From contig NC_092593.1 of NCBI RefSeq assembly GCF_047663525.1, positions 26,066,501 through 26,130,500 of the forward strand: a stretch of DNA of 64,000 bases, written 5' to 3'. The stretch comes from Anas platyrhynchos. Lineage: Eukaryota > Chordata > Aves > Anseriformes > Anatidae. Made by a program: the position numbers and the translations under genes. The notes under the pieces were generated by a model. It saw only the letters and a list, made by a program, of their open reading frames with translations, ran no database searches and had not been told where the DNA came from. Positions 41,751 to 56,374 of this stretch are shown here, piece after piece (position 1 is the stretch's first letter; every line of letters begins with the position of its first letter).

Positions 41751-42160
41751 AGGGACCTTGACAGGCTTGAGAGATGGGCTCATGCAAAGCTCACGAGGTT
41801 CAACAAGACCAAGTTCAAGGTCCTGCACGTGGGTTGGGGCAAGCCCAAATACAGCCTGAGTAGAGAACAGGTTGAGAGCAACCCTGAGAAGAGAAGGCTC
41901 TAGGAAGACCTTACAGCTGCCTTCCAGTACCTAAAGGGAGCCTATGGGGAAAGCTGGAGAAGGGACCCTTTGTCAGGGAGTGGAATGATAGGACAAGGGG
42001 GAATGGCTTTAAACTGGAAGAGGGTAGATTTAGATTAGACATCATGAAGAAATTCTTCTCTCAGAGGGTGGTGAGGCGCTGGAACAGGTTGCCCAGAGAA
42101 GTTGTGAATGCCCCATTTCTGGAAGCATTCAAGGCCAGGTAGGAGCTTTGAGCACCCATT
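41751..42160 (+). mobile_element. CR1-type LINE fragment, 5'- and 3'-truncated
   Basis: About 410 bp with successive blocks recalled from CR1: AGGGACCTTGACAGGCTTGA, then GAGGTTCAACAAGACCAAG, a TGGAACAGGTTGCCCAGAGA block near 42080, and AAGGCCAGGT followed by GCTTTGAGCACCC. It is oriented along the plus strand and corresponds to the end of the reverse-transcriptase ORF and the start of the 3' UTR. The terminal octamer tail is missing and an internal deletion follows AAGGCCAGGT. It lies in ABI2 intron 1 and is non-functional. Confidence 0.85.
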
Positions 42161-45100
42161 TTAGATCTGAGGTTCTGGAATCAATTTGGAGGTGTACTGC
42201 ACAGTTATTATATGTCTTACTGTGGTATTTCTTGAACCGATTTGGCATTAGCTTTAGGGCTTCTTGGCATTATTGCATAATAAACGTTATGTTTGGTGAA
42301 ACTCCTAGGGCAGCTCTGAAAGGCCAAAATTCTCTAAGTGGCATTTGTCATTTAAGTTCTGCTAGAAATGCAGATGAAAGATAGATTGAGGACGTTAAGC
42401 TGTGGAGATTGAAATATGAGAATTTCTGATTTTTTTTTTTTTTATTTGTATGTATAGTATTAGTTTGTCAAAATGTCGTTCCCACCCCCCCTCCTTTTTT
42501 TGACTAAATACAGAGTCCTCCAGGGTACCATTCTCTTAAATACATGCCTCTTCACAAGCCAAATCACAACTTGAACAGCCATAACTTGAGCAGTCAGCTT
42601 TTTTTACCTAATTCTTTCATTTTTAAGTAATACAGCTCTGATTAGACGCTTTTCCTCTCTAGACCTTATACTTTACTAATCTGGGTAAGTACCACGTTTG
42701 TTTACAAACAGAGTGGAAGGAGCTTTTTTCATTTTTTTGGACTGGGTTTTATATGCACGTAAACCTGTGTTTGGACATAGTCCTTTAAGAATTGTTTTCA
42801 TATGTTTCTTCTGGGGAACATAGGGGGGAAAAAAGGATGGTATTTCCTGTGTTTTAGGGACAATCTTACAGAGGATTGGAAGATAGCGAGTGTTACAGAA
42901 AAGCCAATTGTCAGTGTCTGGGAGGTGCAGAATTAGAGGTTATGCAGTTGGCTGGGCATCCTGCAAAATGAATAAGAGAATTGCTTGACTACAAAGCAGC
43001 TTGGAAATTTCCTCTCCCTCTGTGCCTCTCTCTTAAAGTCTCTCTATCAATCATAACATGAAACTCTTCTTTCCAGGGTAGGTTTATTTATTGGCATAAC
43101 TAGATGGGTAGAGAGATGATATTATTTAAACATGTCTTGTCAAATGAAAAGGCCTTTTGTGCAGCAGTTTAATTCATTAGGGTATTGAGAAAAGCTCTTT
43201 TTTTTTCTGATGGTAGTAGAACTTGCTGAATCTACTGTTGTAACAACCTATTAGGACAACTTGAAAACAAATGAATTAACATCCAAAAAAATGAAAGAAT
43301 GCAAGGCAAGAGAACCTTTTGTAAAATAAAAAGGTATTCAGCATTTGAAATGTTATTTCTTGTGTGGTTGCACTCCCTGATGTTTCTATTCTTGTGATAA
43401 GTGAGAGCTCAGAACTATCAGAACAATAATGTTGTTGAAATGGGTGAGTAAGCAACTTCAGAACTCTTTCTGTATGAGAATGATGGTGAAGGTAAAATCA
43501 AAGGTGGGGATTTCTCATTTCCTGTAACAAAACTGCTGAGAGGAGTCCTGCGGTCTTTTACTAGTTTGCAGCATCATTTTCTATTTGTATGCCATAAACT
43601 TTAATTTCTATAATTTCAATGTAGCATAACTATGCTAAGCATAATGATGTAACTGGTCACTACATTAAGATACACTGAAAAGAACTTCACCATTTTGTGT
43701 TTTCTTTTAAACTGTGACATTGCTGGAAAACCCTGTATCAGTAATGAACAAAGCGGTGGTGATGCAGAGGACTGGTGTTTGGTATTTGAGCTTGGCTTGT
43801 TGCTCATGTGGGACTGGCTTTGGCACAGAGCTACCCAGCTGGGATGAGTACTTGGTTGCCTGGTGGCCATTGGATTTGGCTTGAAGGACATGAGCTATGC
43901 TGTCTCCAACATGGTAGCTCACTGTGTGGAGGTTTCCACTGGATTGCCCTTGGGCATTTGTAGTGCTGTGGGTTACAGAGTAAACGGTGTTGAGGGTGAA
44001 GAGAAGGGGTTTTCCTTAAGCCCAAATTTATCCAAGCACAGAGATCTCTCAGTACTGCAGGAAAAAGATTCTGCTGACTGACTAAAAGTCTGTTCCGTGT
44101 TATTGTGCTTTTGTGTTGAACTTCCTGCGTGTTGTTTCTTTATGTCTCCGGAGGTGTCAGGGCAGTCTAGCTTTTACTGTTTGTATCCTTCCTTTTAATG
44201 ACTATTATTTCCTTAGTTCTACTGAAGCTAAGGAAACTCTTACGTGGGATTATTACAGATATCTAAATCTAAGTGGTAGCACTTCTGAATGCAATCTCCG
44301 AATTGGTTTACCATATTTGTCTTGGCTAGTTCCTGAGCCAGAGACACTTCTTCGTTGGCTTTCAGCTGTGGGGAAAAAGGTCAAGAGACATGCTTGTAAG
44401 TTGCAGGCATGCTGTGGGTGCAGTTCAAGCAGGTTGGCTTCAATACTGCACATAATCCTTAGTGATGTGTTTTATGGTTGAGAGCTCTTGCCATTATGAG
44501 AGCTACCAGAATGAATAAAATTATATGGTATTGCTGGTACTGGATATGGTGAAATTTGGCGTATACAGGGAATAGGATAATAATTCTTATCTGTGGGATT
44601 AAAGTTGTTCTTTTACTGAAGTATTTGTGACCCGATTTAGATCGTATAGCAGGAAAGAATTGTTTTCCCTTATTTGAGGCACCTGTATCTGTATCTGTCT
44701 ATATCTGGCTCTTCTTTGAAAACTGTGTGTAAAAACTGACTTTTAAGACTACTGTACCTGCAAGAATTCATTAGTAGGAATTTTGTTAGATTAGGATAAT
44801 AAAAGATTGTTTTATTTCGTGGAAGTTCTGAGCTTAAGTTTAATTGGACTATGGATGTGGCTGTTGTAGGGGAAAAATAGCTGTACATTTTTAGCTTCTG
44901 CCAAGATGTGTGTGACAGATGGTGTCTTGTCTGTCCAATATGAATTCTTTCTGCTGTATAAATATTGATTGGAGAAAATAAATGGTGTTCCGTAGCTTTA
45001 AAAGATATATTCTTGTTGGTACAAGAGTGACTAACGCATATTTAAAAAGGTCTTGGACAGAATAGCACTGGTACATGCAAAACTTAGCACCTGAACAAAT

Positions 45101-46152
45101 CTAAAAGGCCTGGTAGAAGTCTCTCTTCTCATTAGACAAACAGAAAATTAAAAATAAATAAATAAACATATGTTTTGGGGAAATAAAATGGTCCCTGTGA
45201 CTTCTTTTGTGGTAAAAAAAAAAACCCACATACTTTATTCAAAGTGTTTGTCTGGAACATAATCAGTAAATGTGCAAAGATGGTCAGCTGCTAATCTGTG
45301 GGCAGTGCAGGTGCTTGATGCTGTATTCAGAGGCCTTGTCTGCTCATTCATCTGTCCTTTTCTCAAGTACCCTTCCAATTTTTGGGATGACCAACTCTTT
45401 TTGTGACAGACTTGGTGGAACTTAAGGGCTTCAGAACTTTGTGCTGATCCCAAAATAAGTCATTTGTCTGATTCTTTGTCAGGAATGTTGATAGAACTAT
45501 ATTCTGTGTCTGTTGCCTCTACAAGGTCCTGCACAGAAATTTGCTTCCAGATGTTATCCGGGGTGTTGTTGAAATTGTGTTTTTTTCAAGGAATCTTATC
45601 ATGCAATTCTCATGGGGTTAGACATAATAATTTTACTAACCTCCTGTGCTGTTGGTATTTGGTACATAATCAACTCTCTGTGCACATAAGTAAAAACAAC
45701 CACACAGAATTCATGGAAGTTCCACTGAGGCATCCATTTCTAGTATTTTGTCTACCAGTTAATACCAATACCGTGCTTTTCTTAAGCACTTTTTTATGTT
45801 GCTGTTGTTTTTTATTTTCCTTTGAATACAGGGTTGAATTTTACAACTTGAAGGTATTGTGTGCATCTTGTAACATAGAATTACTATCATCAATTATTGT
45901 AATTTAAGTACAAATAGCAGACTACGGAGATATAGAAGAATACCTATCTGGAGCATAACCAATAGAGCAGTCAAACCTGTACCAATAAAAGCGTACACTT
46001 CAGTGGCATATTCTCATGAAAAGCGCTAGCTTTAGGTCAGATATTCTTTCCTTTCTCCAAGTTTCTCCTTTTCCTTTCGGTAGGTTTTCATTTATAGCTG
46101 TGATTTTATACAATTATTTTCTAAATTTCATTCAGAAAATACATCAGAATAT

Positions 46153-46181
46153 TTTTCAGTAATTTTAATAATTACTGAAAA
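46153..46181. repeat. Perfect 12-bp inverted repeat with 5-base loop
   Basis: TTTTCAGTAATT, loop TTAAT, then AATTACTGAAAA. It would fold as a simple AT-rich hairpin in RNA from either strand. No terminator or miRNA role is evident. Confidence 0.7.
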
Positions 46182-46499
46182 TTCTTCAAGTGTGCAGAAT
46201 TAACATGACCAGTGAGTCACTTAGCGGAGTCGTTCAAACAATAGTTTTGGGGTTTGGCCAAAGTAAACAGTCCTGATTAAGAAAAATTAAACAACTGTGG
46301 AGTGTTTAGACAGAACAGTGACTGAATGCTTTCTGTTGAACTAGTAGGTTATGCCAAACTGTTAAGACACACAAAAAGCTGGAAAAATGTCCACTTCAGC
46401 CCTTCTGCTATACTTGGTCAACTCTCTGATCTGTCATTCACTGTTGTACTCAGAAAGTTTATTATTTCACCAAAATATTTTATCCTATGTTTTATATAA

Positions 46500-46532
46500 T
46501 AGAATAAATAAATAGAATAAATAAATAATAGA
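46500..46532. repeat. Short tandem repeat (AATAAATAAATAG)n
   Basis: About 2.5 copies of a 13-bp unit derived from AAAT repeats. It also supplies several AATAAA hexamers inside ABI2 intron 1, which could act as cryptic poly(A) signals. Confidence 0.7.
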
Positions 46533-49500
46533 ATTACCATGGTAGCAACTACATTGAAGTGTTGATGTGCTTCTTGCCCTTCAGTAAGCTTCCTGAAATC
46601 AAACTAACTCCTTGTAGAATTTATATGTCTTCATATTTTTGGTAGAAGTAAATTTGGCTAATGTATTTAATCTTAAAACCAATCTGAAGTGTTTTGTACA
46701 CTCAAATGTAAGAATAGGTATGTGTGGGTCAGGGGTTTCTTAAGTTCATTAACGCTGAGTAACCATTATTAAACTGACAGCAGTCTTATACATTCACTGT
46801 ATGAAATCCTTGGTATTGTTCTGAATGGATTTTCAGAAAAAATATAATCTCTTCATGCCCATCCTGACTCAGCATTCGGAATCATGGTCTTTTATAGCTG
46901 AGCAGGAAGACCCTTACTGCTGCTAGGTTTACATCTTTCAAGTTCTAGCTTTTCTTTAGCAGCAAGAAATTTCTACGTACATGTATTGCTAGAGAGGAAT
47001 TCTGAAATGGCTCTGTGACCTGCAAGGGAATCACTGTGTTTTCTGAGCTGGGAAATGTAAAAATTACTGTATGTGGAGAAAAACTTTGCCCAAGCTAGAT
47101 TTGTTTGTTAGGCATATTGCGTTTTCATACTTCGTTGTGATGTTTGTTTATTCCTAAAATAAGTAATTGTGTAATTTGCAGAAGGAACTAGTATTTAAAT
47201 TGTTTGGAGATGACTGTATTATGGTTTTACTATAGTTAACATGGGAGATTAAATGCACATTCTTTGATTGCATGTAATAGGTCATTATATTGCTTTAAAA
47301 AATAGAGTTACTGCTGACATAGAACAGTCTCTGGGCAAGAAGCGCTGTAATTAGTGTGAAAGTAGGTCATGCTTAGGAAAATCTGTGTCTAAAATACAGA
47401 TTTTGGTGGAAAGAATTACAGAAAACTTGATGCTGTGGGGTTAAGTTATATGCAGCAGGTTGAACAGCACTTTGCGTGCTATTCTGGAGCTACATAGCAA
47501 TTGACAGAAGGCTTACTTCTAATTTTGAAGTAAATGGACCAAAACTGCTAGTTAAATTGGAAGAAAGAGGATAACTGCTACTTACAGTGCCTGCATTTTT
47601 TTGTTCTGTTTTTCACTGCTAATTTTTTATGATTCTTAAATTGTAGAAACGTAGCAAAGTTTGAGTCTGATTAATATGAAAACTCTCCTGCAGCTCTCTG
47701 GTTCTTGTGTGCTGGCAACCCTTAAAAACATGAACAAATTGAAGAAATTTTGAAAAATGCTTATTTCTAGCAATTTACCTTTTGGGATTTAAGACTGGGG
47801 CTCCTCCTCTCTGGAGGAGATGACTTTCGGATTATCAGTTGTTCAGCAATTCCTCAAGGGCTGCAGAGCAGAGATCTAGAGCTCAGCTAACACAGGTTGC
47901 TGCATAAGAGGCTGGAATCCCACTCTCCGCCAATATTGTGTTTTGTCCAGTGCTATGGTAACAGGAGCAAAAGGTTGGAAAAACATTCCATGCCAGAAAA
48001 GTGAGCAGATACGGCTCTCAGGGCACACAAGAAACAAATCTGTTGAATAGGAAGGCTCTGGTTTTGTTCAGCAGTTCTTAGCGTGAACTTTTCCTGACTT
48101 CCTGCCACTTCTTTATGTTGGGAATGGTAGTTTGTGTAACTGGGCACTCTGACTGGTTAGCAGGTGTTAACCAGGCAGATTGATGCCTGTTTAGCACCGG
48201 GTGTCACCACCACCTTCAGTGGAGCGGTACAGCAGAAGTCACCTTTCAGCAGGCTGACTGTGGGCATCATGAACAAATTGACTTGTGCTTTGTGTGTTCT
48301 GCTGAAGGCAAGGGAAAAGGCCTGTGAGCTGTGGGGACTGCTGTGATTTTTCAGTCAGACAAAAGTATTTGTTTCTGGTCATGTAATGAGGTGCAAACAT
48401 GCATCTTGGGTGATAAGGCTCTGGCGTACTTGGTGATGTAGCGGCGGAGGAATTGGAGACTTTGGCGTTTAGCTGGTTCTACAGTAGGCAGTAAGGGCTG
48501 TCCCCTCTTCTTGAGAGAGAGAGAGGAGCATGGTTGGAGTGAGGGGAGAGATTGGGGAACCTTTCCTGGGCCGATGCAGGGAAACCTCTTCAGATTTCTC
48601 AGTTCCCAGGTTTAGTGTTGATCAACTGCCACTGGATCTCTTTGAGGCTCTCTTGGTTGAGCATAAATCTCTAGGTGTGGGAGGGTCAGTATGCTGCCAG
48701 TGGCTCTGTCACCTCACAGAAGTATGTTGAATGCTGCTACTGTTGTGTGAAGGTTTCTTTTTTTGAGGTTTCTTTTTTGATCCCTACGTTCTTTTATGAA
48801 ATAAAATATATATATTTTTTGTTTTGTCAGGTTATGTATCTGAACCTGTTCCTTTCAGTATGTCTGAATTGGCAGCAGCTTTAAAAAGCACCAAATAAGA
48901 ATCATTTCAGATGATTTTCAAATGATTAACTGATTATTGTGAAGGGGGCTGTGTAAGCCAAGCAGGGTAATTTCCTAGAAAATGAAGATGATTATGCCAA
49001 TCCCTGGCCCCTGGTTGGTTTAAGGGGCCTTCTTCTCTATCTCTGAATTGGCAGATTCCTGTTACTTGGTAGCTGCATGGTTATCAAAGGTAGCTAATTT
49101 AAAATACATTAACTTACAGAATGATAACATAGAGGGGGCTGCCAGCGTGAGGAGGTCGGGACAGTGGAAGTCCACTGAGGGCCTTGCATTAGTTGTTTTG
49201 ACAACGCAGGCAGAGTTTGGGGCATGGCACAGCCACAGTTGTTGGGGCAGACAGCAAAGGCTGCCCAGTGGCGTGTGTTCCTGGGGCCATGGGACTCCTT
49301 TCTGTGCTGCCCAAAGACATGGGACTGTAGAAAGAATAGGCCGATGGCAGGCTGATATAGCTGTGCTGAGCGATGTGGCTGGCATCTCCACCTGTTTGAT
49401 TGCCTCTCTTTTGGGAGCTGCTGGCTGAACAGGGTGCATATCATCCCCTTACATGATGTAGTTACTCTTCGGCAGTTACAGGCTGTCCTGCCATCGGATT

Positions 49501-49739
49501 AATTATGTTTGTATATAGGCTGTAAACTATGATGATGGATGACGCGGCTGTGTGTCCTACTTAGCTTTTCTTGCTATGAGGTTGCAGTATCTGGCAGTGG
49601 ACACTTGGAAGCAGAACCTTCTTCTATTGCCACAGCTAACTCTGCCTGTGATTTGAAATGAAAGCTGTTAGTTGGCCTCTGTCGTTGCTATGTACTGAAG
49701 TGATCTGAGAAGTTATAGTTGGATGGAGAAACTGACACA

Positions 49740-50000
49740 ATTGGGCAATAACTCAAATGTTGCATGCGCCAGGGGAGTTTTAGGTTAGGTGTTAGGAAGA
49801 ACTTCTTTACTGAAAGGGTTGTTAGGCACTGGAACAGGCTGCCCAGGGAGGTGGTGGAGTCACCATCCCTGGAAGTCTTTAAAAGACGTCTAGATGTAGA
49901 GCTTAGGGATATGGTTTAGTGGGGACTGTTAGTGTTAGGTCAGAGGTTGGACTCAATGATCTTGAGGTCTCTTTCAACCTAGAAATTCTGTGATTCTGAG
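49740..50000 (+). mobile_element. CR1-type LINE 3' end with octamer-like tail
   Basis: About 260 bp containing TTAGGCACTGGAACAGGCTG, then CCCAGGGAGGTGGTGGAGTC, GGTTGGACTCAATGATCTTG and a short tail ATTCTGTGATTCTGAG. The (ATTCTGTG)n tail is the CR1 3' signature and separates CR1 from poly(A)-tailed LINEs. It is 5'-truncated, in plus orientation, within ABI2 intron 1. The good match to consensus suggests a later insertion than the fragment at 41751. Confidence 0.9.
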
Positions 50001-51156
50001 ATTTTGGGGGAGCTGAGATAGACATCCTTCTTAGGGTAGATTTTGTTAGATTTCTTGAGAGAAAAAAAAAATCTGTTCCTCTGATAGTGTTAAGGAGAAA
50101 ACGGTGTGAATAATACTGTTTGTATAGTGGAGTGTAATTACTGTATGATTGTAGCTTGTTCTGGCTTCAGAAGGCCACTTGGATTCTGAAAAGTGACTTT
50201 TGCATATGGTGTAATGACGTTTAATTGTTATCAAGTAGCTGTAAAATCAAATATGAGTTGAAGTGCATCAATGATTCTTACTTGCACACTCAGTGAAAAG
50301 TAAAGCTTCCTCAGTGAGTGAAGAGCTGTAGAACAGCAGGTGTGTGAAAGAGTAGTCTCTTATGGCCACAAATTTGATTAGCTTACTGATATTAAAGCTG
50401 AAGTTGGCCTTGTTTTTGGAACTCTAATAATTGCATTGATGAATGAAATAGAAAATTATCCACTTCTTTCAGCTGCGTTATTGCCAAAGAGCTAACAGTG
50501 AGGTGAAGAATCCACTGATTAACAAAATAAACAGTGACAGCCTTAAATACACATGGAGAATAGATTTCTGTCATTGCTGGTCACTTCTCAAGGAAGGGCT
50601 GCATTTGATGCTGTAAACCAGTAATGAATTATTATTAATGTAACTTCATGTTAGCTACACTTCAGATGCAGATGTATTTGGATGCTAGCAGGCTGTTCAG
50701 TTTCTAGTGATACATCATTTTAAACTATATTATTTATGTGTTGAACAACCTTTATTATAACCTTGTCTAGTGTGCTGGCTTTTTTTTTTTTTTATTTTGG
50801 CATAAACAGGACTTTGGCTCTGTTTTCAAAGAATAGGAAGTTGCTAGTTTTGATGAGAGCAGGACATTTGCATGTGAAAAACAGTCTTCAGTGCTTGTAT
50901 CTGTGGGAAAATAAAATCCTAAATTTGATCCTGGTGTTATTTAAGGGAAGCAGATGACAGATTTATTGCAATGATGCTGGCAGCATGAAAACAGTGGTGT
51001 AAGTGATTAGATGTTAGTCAGGCAAGTTGTGCTCGACCACAGCTATCATTTGTTACCTTCTTCTTCTGGGTGCAGTAGACTGATAATCTTGTCATAAATT
51101 TCAGACCAGTAGGTTAGTTTTGCCCTTACTGGCAGCCTTGAATGAAGTATGCATTT

Positions 51157-51180
51157 AAAAAAAAAAAAAAAAAAAAAAAA
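51157..51180. repeat. Poly(A) run (24 A)
   Basis: An uninterrupted run of 24 A followed directly by TTTT. It could be the relic tail of a plus-strand retroposed transcript, but the 300 bp before it gave no recognisable body. Confidence 0.75.
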
Positions 51181-54100
51181 TTTTCCATTTCAGAGGCTAG
51201 TTAGATTTGTGTATATTTTTTGAAAGGTAGTTTTCCTAGCTACTAATCAAACCTACATTTAGAGGGCCAGCACAGAAATGAAAATACCTAATGATTCAAC
51301 TGCAGTAAAAAGATAAGACTAACTTAGTGAGAATGACCTGATATTGACTGCAAAGGTTTACTGATACTGAGTTTCAGCTGGCTTAAAGTTTCAGAAGTCA
51401 CACTTATGATCTAGAAATTCCACTAAGACTTAGTACATTGTTAGTATTTTAGTAATCTGAAAAACAGAACAGCCTAATGTTTCACAAGTATAAATAGGAG
51501 TATGTTCCTCAGCTAGCATGTTTTTTTTAATAGTATTCAGATAAGTTAAGCTAAATTGTCATCATAATTTACTCATAAAAGTGGAAATAACCTTATTTAT
51601 ATTTATATTCCTATCCGTGGAATATGATGAATGCAAGTAACCTTGCATTTGAAAATGGCTTTTCTTTTTTAAGTTCATTGCTTCCTGTTTAAATTGTAGA
51701 ATCTAATTATAGGACTTATGCATTTTTAATTGTAAAACTGGTATCTTCTCTAATGGTTACGTTTAGCCTAAATGCCAAAAGTTCCCTATACAGCTTTTTA
51801 AATGATGTGCTTACGTTACTGCGTGATCTGAGCTCAAAAGGTGATGCATTTGATTACATTTAGGATATTCAAAATTCACAATACTATGAGAGTAGTCCTA
51901 ATTGCTTTTTTTTTTTTTTTTGACTTGTGTTCAGAAGAGTTGACTGCAGTAACTTCACATTTAAAGGTGTTTCAATTGAAAAACACATTGAATGAGCAGC
52001 AAGTTAAATGCTTTTGTTTAGGTGTCGATTAGAGAGGCTCTTCATGCAATTGTGAAGAAATACAGTTTTTGGTTAAACAGTTATTTACAATGTGGGATGG
52101 TTTAGATGCCTGCTACCTCTTTCAGTGTGTGGACAGTCCACTCATGGCTCAAGTTTAATTGTAGCATTGATTCTTGCACCGTTTCTTCTGCGAGTAGCTT
52201 GCTAATAAAAAAAGCAAATGAGTCACTAGTAAACTAACATGTTCCAATTTTACCAGGTGGTACAAAGGCTGGTCAAGCAGGTTACTTTAACTAGAGCTAT
52301 CTATCCATATAAGGCCATGTTAAAATATTGTGAAGTAAATACTGTCTCCAAATTCTGGAGCTCCCATTTCTCGTAAGCTGTATGCCAAATAACCAGTCCC
52401 ACTGATTTTGTTGCTTTCTCAGAAGCATGATCCCAGTGCATCTTGGTGCTTGTGGTTGCTGTTGAATACAGAAAGCTGTCAGTGGGTTTTCGGAAGTATG
52501 TGTATGAGAAAGAGATTCCTATTCACATCTGAAATATGGCTTGGTTATATTTCTTAACATTTGATTAATTCATAATGGTTAGGGTATAGAGTACATGTAA
52601 GTGAGTGAGATGACTACTACCTCTCCTTGTTTTTAAAACAAGTGTATAAACATTTAAATGGGGTCATGAAGAGATCAAGCTAGGCCTTTTCCCTGCTGAT
52701 ATAATAAGACCAATAATTGCACAAATGAGCAATATGTAGAGCAGACTGTTTACATGTAGGGATGAATTATTTAGAGATAACAATATTCTAATTGACACAG
52801 AAGAAAAACTCCCCCCAAACCCAAGTACTTTGGAGCTCTGGTTATACTGAAAAATAGGTGAACTGGATTTCCTCCTGTATTCCTCCAGTATGCAGGATCC
52901 TCCTGCACATCTGAAAGGGAGATACTGGAGTTTTCTAATTGTTCTGTGGCGTTATTTTTTTCAAGATCTCTGGAATACTAGGAATGAGCAGTTCTAGTAG
53001 TAAAGAAGGGAGTAAGGAATATTCTTGAGTAAGTACATATTTAATGAGGTAGTTTGTTTAAAACAAAGCTATTCTTTTTTTACTGGCAATTATGTAACTT
53101 TTTGGCTTGATTCTGGCATATTAAATTAATGATGCCTAGCTTTTTTCTCAATCATTTTTTCTAGCTTACCAAAGGTCCTTGGAAAGCACTTGGATAGGCT
53201 AAGCAAATACCATCTGTGCAGTTGAATAAATGTGTATAAAATATTTAATTATGGGTAAGGCACATTTTGTTCTGAATAGCGAAAGCTTGTTGAACTCTGT
53301 CATGCCGACCACTGAATGCCACATCCTTTCTACTGCGAGCAATTTGGGTTATACAATCTAGTATAAAAAAAATAGAAATATTTTCAGGTGAACATTTGTA
53401 TTGAGCTCAATACATTCCTGAGTTTTGTTAGAATTAGTGTCCCTCTAAGTCCATCTTTGGACTTGCATATAGAAGTGCAATTGTGTGGGGTACCACTTCC
53501 TGCTGCAGCAGAGGTGGCCATTCCCAGTAGTAGCAGGAACATCCTTGGCTGGCAGAAGCACCAGGTGAGCTCTTCGTGGTGTTAAGATGATGGTCTCACA
53601 GCTGAGAGCAACAGCAAAGCATGCTGCTTTGTGACTCAGTGGGAACCACCTGGTGTGGGCATTGTGTGGAGACGAACATTGATGCTGAGCTGCTGCTGAA
53701 GAATGTGGGAACAGAAAACATCAATGATCCAAACTCCTTAAGGCTGTGCAGATGATCTACTTGTGATGTTCAACTATCTTCCTAACATTGCTTGAGAAGT
53801 TGAAGCTGGGAGTTCAAGAAAAAGCTTTCAAAGTTTGTTTCAGAGAATTTTCAGCTCTGTATAAAGGTATGCAGAGCAAATCATATTTGTTCAGGTTATC
53901 AGCCAAATACCCAGACTGGACCTCTCAATCAAAAAGGTTTTTATGCTAATAACAGTTCCCAGTGTGTTTGTAGGATTGCTGTTTTATGAGAAGCCAGTTC
54001 CTTGTTGAACTAGTGTAAATGGGGGTAACTTAAATTTAGCTGGTAGGTGTGTACATCAGTGGAAGACTGGCTCTGAATGTAGATTTATGTTTATATTTCT

Positions 54101-56170
54101 TTAAGCAGTAAAACTGGAGCAAAGGCTCCTAATTTCTAAAATGATAGATTGTCTTCCTTTTGTTCTCCAACTCTTTGGCTATTAATGAAACAAATTGTGC
54201 TTGTTGGCTTCTACTCAGCTATTCCGGATGTACAGTGTGCTAATGTAAATCAGCAGTTTCTGCTGCTATAAATAGACTTCAACAGCAGCTGCGGAGCAAA
54301 ACTGACAAGCTTCTGGTCATTTTTATTATTGCCATTCAGAAAGTGTTTGAATAGATGTGAAAGTGTCCTGTGGTGTGTATGCTTGCTGTAGCAATGATAT
54401 TTGGAGACTGAGCTGAGGCTACGGAGAGAGCGAGAGTGCATTTAGATGCCAGTGGTGTGAGAGCTGAGACTGAGAGTTGTGTTCCTCCGTTTGGAAGTCC
54501 TTAAGCTACGTTTGGAGCTTTTTTTTCTATAAAATGCATGTTACCCAGCTGGCTGAAAGTCAGGAGTTCTTAGATGAAGTCCGGACTCCATATTTTTCTG
54601 ATGTCTTTATAGCTAGATATAAGCCTTTATAAGCATCCTTGACTGTGGGACATCAGCATATTGTGGCCTGAGAAGTTGTCCCCTAACATGTTTAGTTTCT
54701 TATTCTGCTGAGGCGTTTTCTTTTTTTGCATAGCCGGGCAAGAATGCTTGCCTTCTACAGTATCCTCCTCCTCCTGCACCACCTTAGGAGCTCTTGCACG
54801 ATGAATAGCAACTGCTGCTGTCCTCCCTTCTAGGAAGCAAAATGGAAAGTGGCAGCTGCATGGCCTGCAAAGGTGGATGCTAGCAGACCAATCATTGTTG
54901 TGGCTGGACATGGGAGATGCTGCCAGGACAGGAAAAGTACTGCGTATTTTTCATATGGGCATTTAATGGAGTCCTATGCTTATGTTTACATGTTGTTGTT
55001 TTTTTCTCTTAAAATCCTGCTTTTGAGGATCTTGGTACAAGGTCTCAGGAAATATCTTTAGCTACAAGAATGATTTTCCTGTAGTAAAGATACACTTAAT
55101 TTCTGTGCTGCCCTGGAGTGCATGTGGTCAAACAGAAGGTAGAGTCAGCTTATGCTGAAAGAGAGGGAATTGCTTTATTTTCCCTCTCTAGTACAAGTAT
55201 GTTTATTGAATCTCGATATGCACCCGTGTGAAAAATAGGAAGGTGGGAGCAGAACCTACTTGTCAGCTGTTACTTTAGAAACAGCACCATCAGCCTGTGA
55301 GGAGGCTAAAGATGACCTAAGTGACATTCAGAGTGTATTACAGTGTCTAGCAAACTGGAAACTAAAGTCTCTTAGCATCTTAGTTGTGTGTTTTACCAGT
55401 GGTTTATGCTGTTTTCTTTATACTGAATTAGGTTCTAGTAATGTTTAACTATTTATGGGAGAAACACCTTAACAACTAGCCTCTTAATTTATTAATTCTA
55501 ATGTTTTTTGAAGAAAACGTATGTTCTTCTAGTGGATATTTTCTGACTTGGTAGCCTAAGTATTTTAAGTGCTCTACTACTAGAAAAATAGAAGAAAACA
55601 GACTTGTTCTTCTTAACGGTGATTCTTCTGATCTTTTAATTCAGCTACCACTTTCAGGGAATAATTATAGTTCATTCACTGTGACTGAGTGTTTCCATTT
55701 TTAACGACCGTTTGTGGCAATAATGAGGTCTATATAATTGGAGAGGAATATGGTACTTGGCAGATCCTTGCAGGCTCTTTTGAGTGTACACATTGAAGTA
55801 CAAAGTTTAGAAGGGAGCCTAAATTCTGTAACAGGAATTGAATGAACTACCAAATCATGAATATAAAATCATAAAGAGTATTAAGTATTTTGGAGTGCTT
55901 TTAAAGTTCATTGCAAAGGCACAGTATAAGAAGTTGCATTTCCAATATTTCTAGAAAAGATTAGCATGTTGTATACTAGCGTAATTCCTTTTTTAAAATA
56001 CTGAAACTGTTAAAATACGAAGTTAATATATTTTGTGTAATGAAGAAATGTAAAGGAGGAGAAATGATAACTTATGTAGAATTAGTTGGACTCTATAATT
56101 CATTGTCCTTTAAAGACAGGCAAAGTGAGTTCATTCCAAGAATGTTTGTGTGATAGATTTTACTGAATAA

Positions 56171-56374
<204 letters not shown>

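Noticed and set aside
45464..45907. 147-codon plus-strand open frame in ABI2 intron 1
   Set aside because: Composition is Cys/Phe/Leu-rich as expected from T-rich DNA; no motif and no flanking splice signals that fit ABI2 phase.
49048..49439. Opposed open frames of 111-126 codons in ABI2 intron 1
   Set aside because: Both strands are open over the same GC-richer patch, and neither translation shows family residues.
54627..54911. 94-codon minus-strand open frame
   Set aside because: Lys/Gln-rich tail comes from an A-rich tract; no recognisable domain or splice context.
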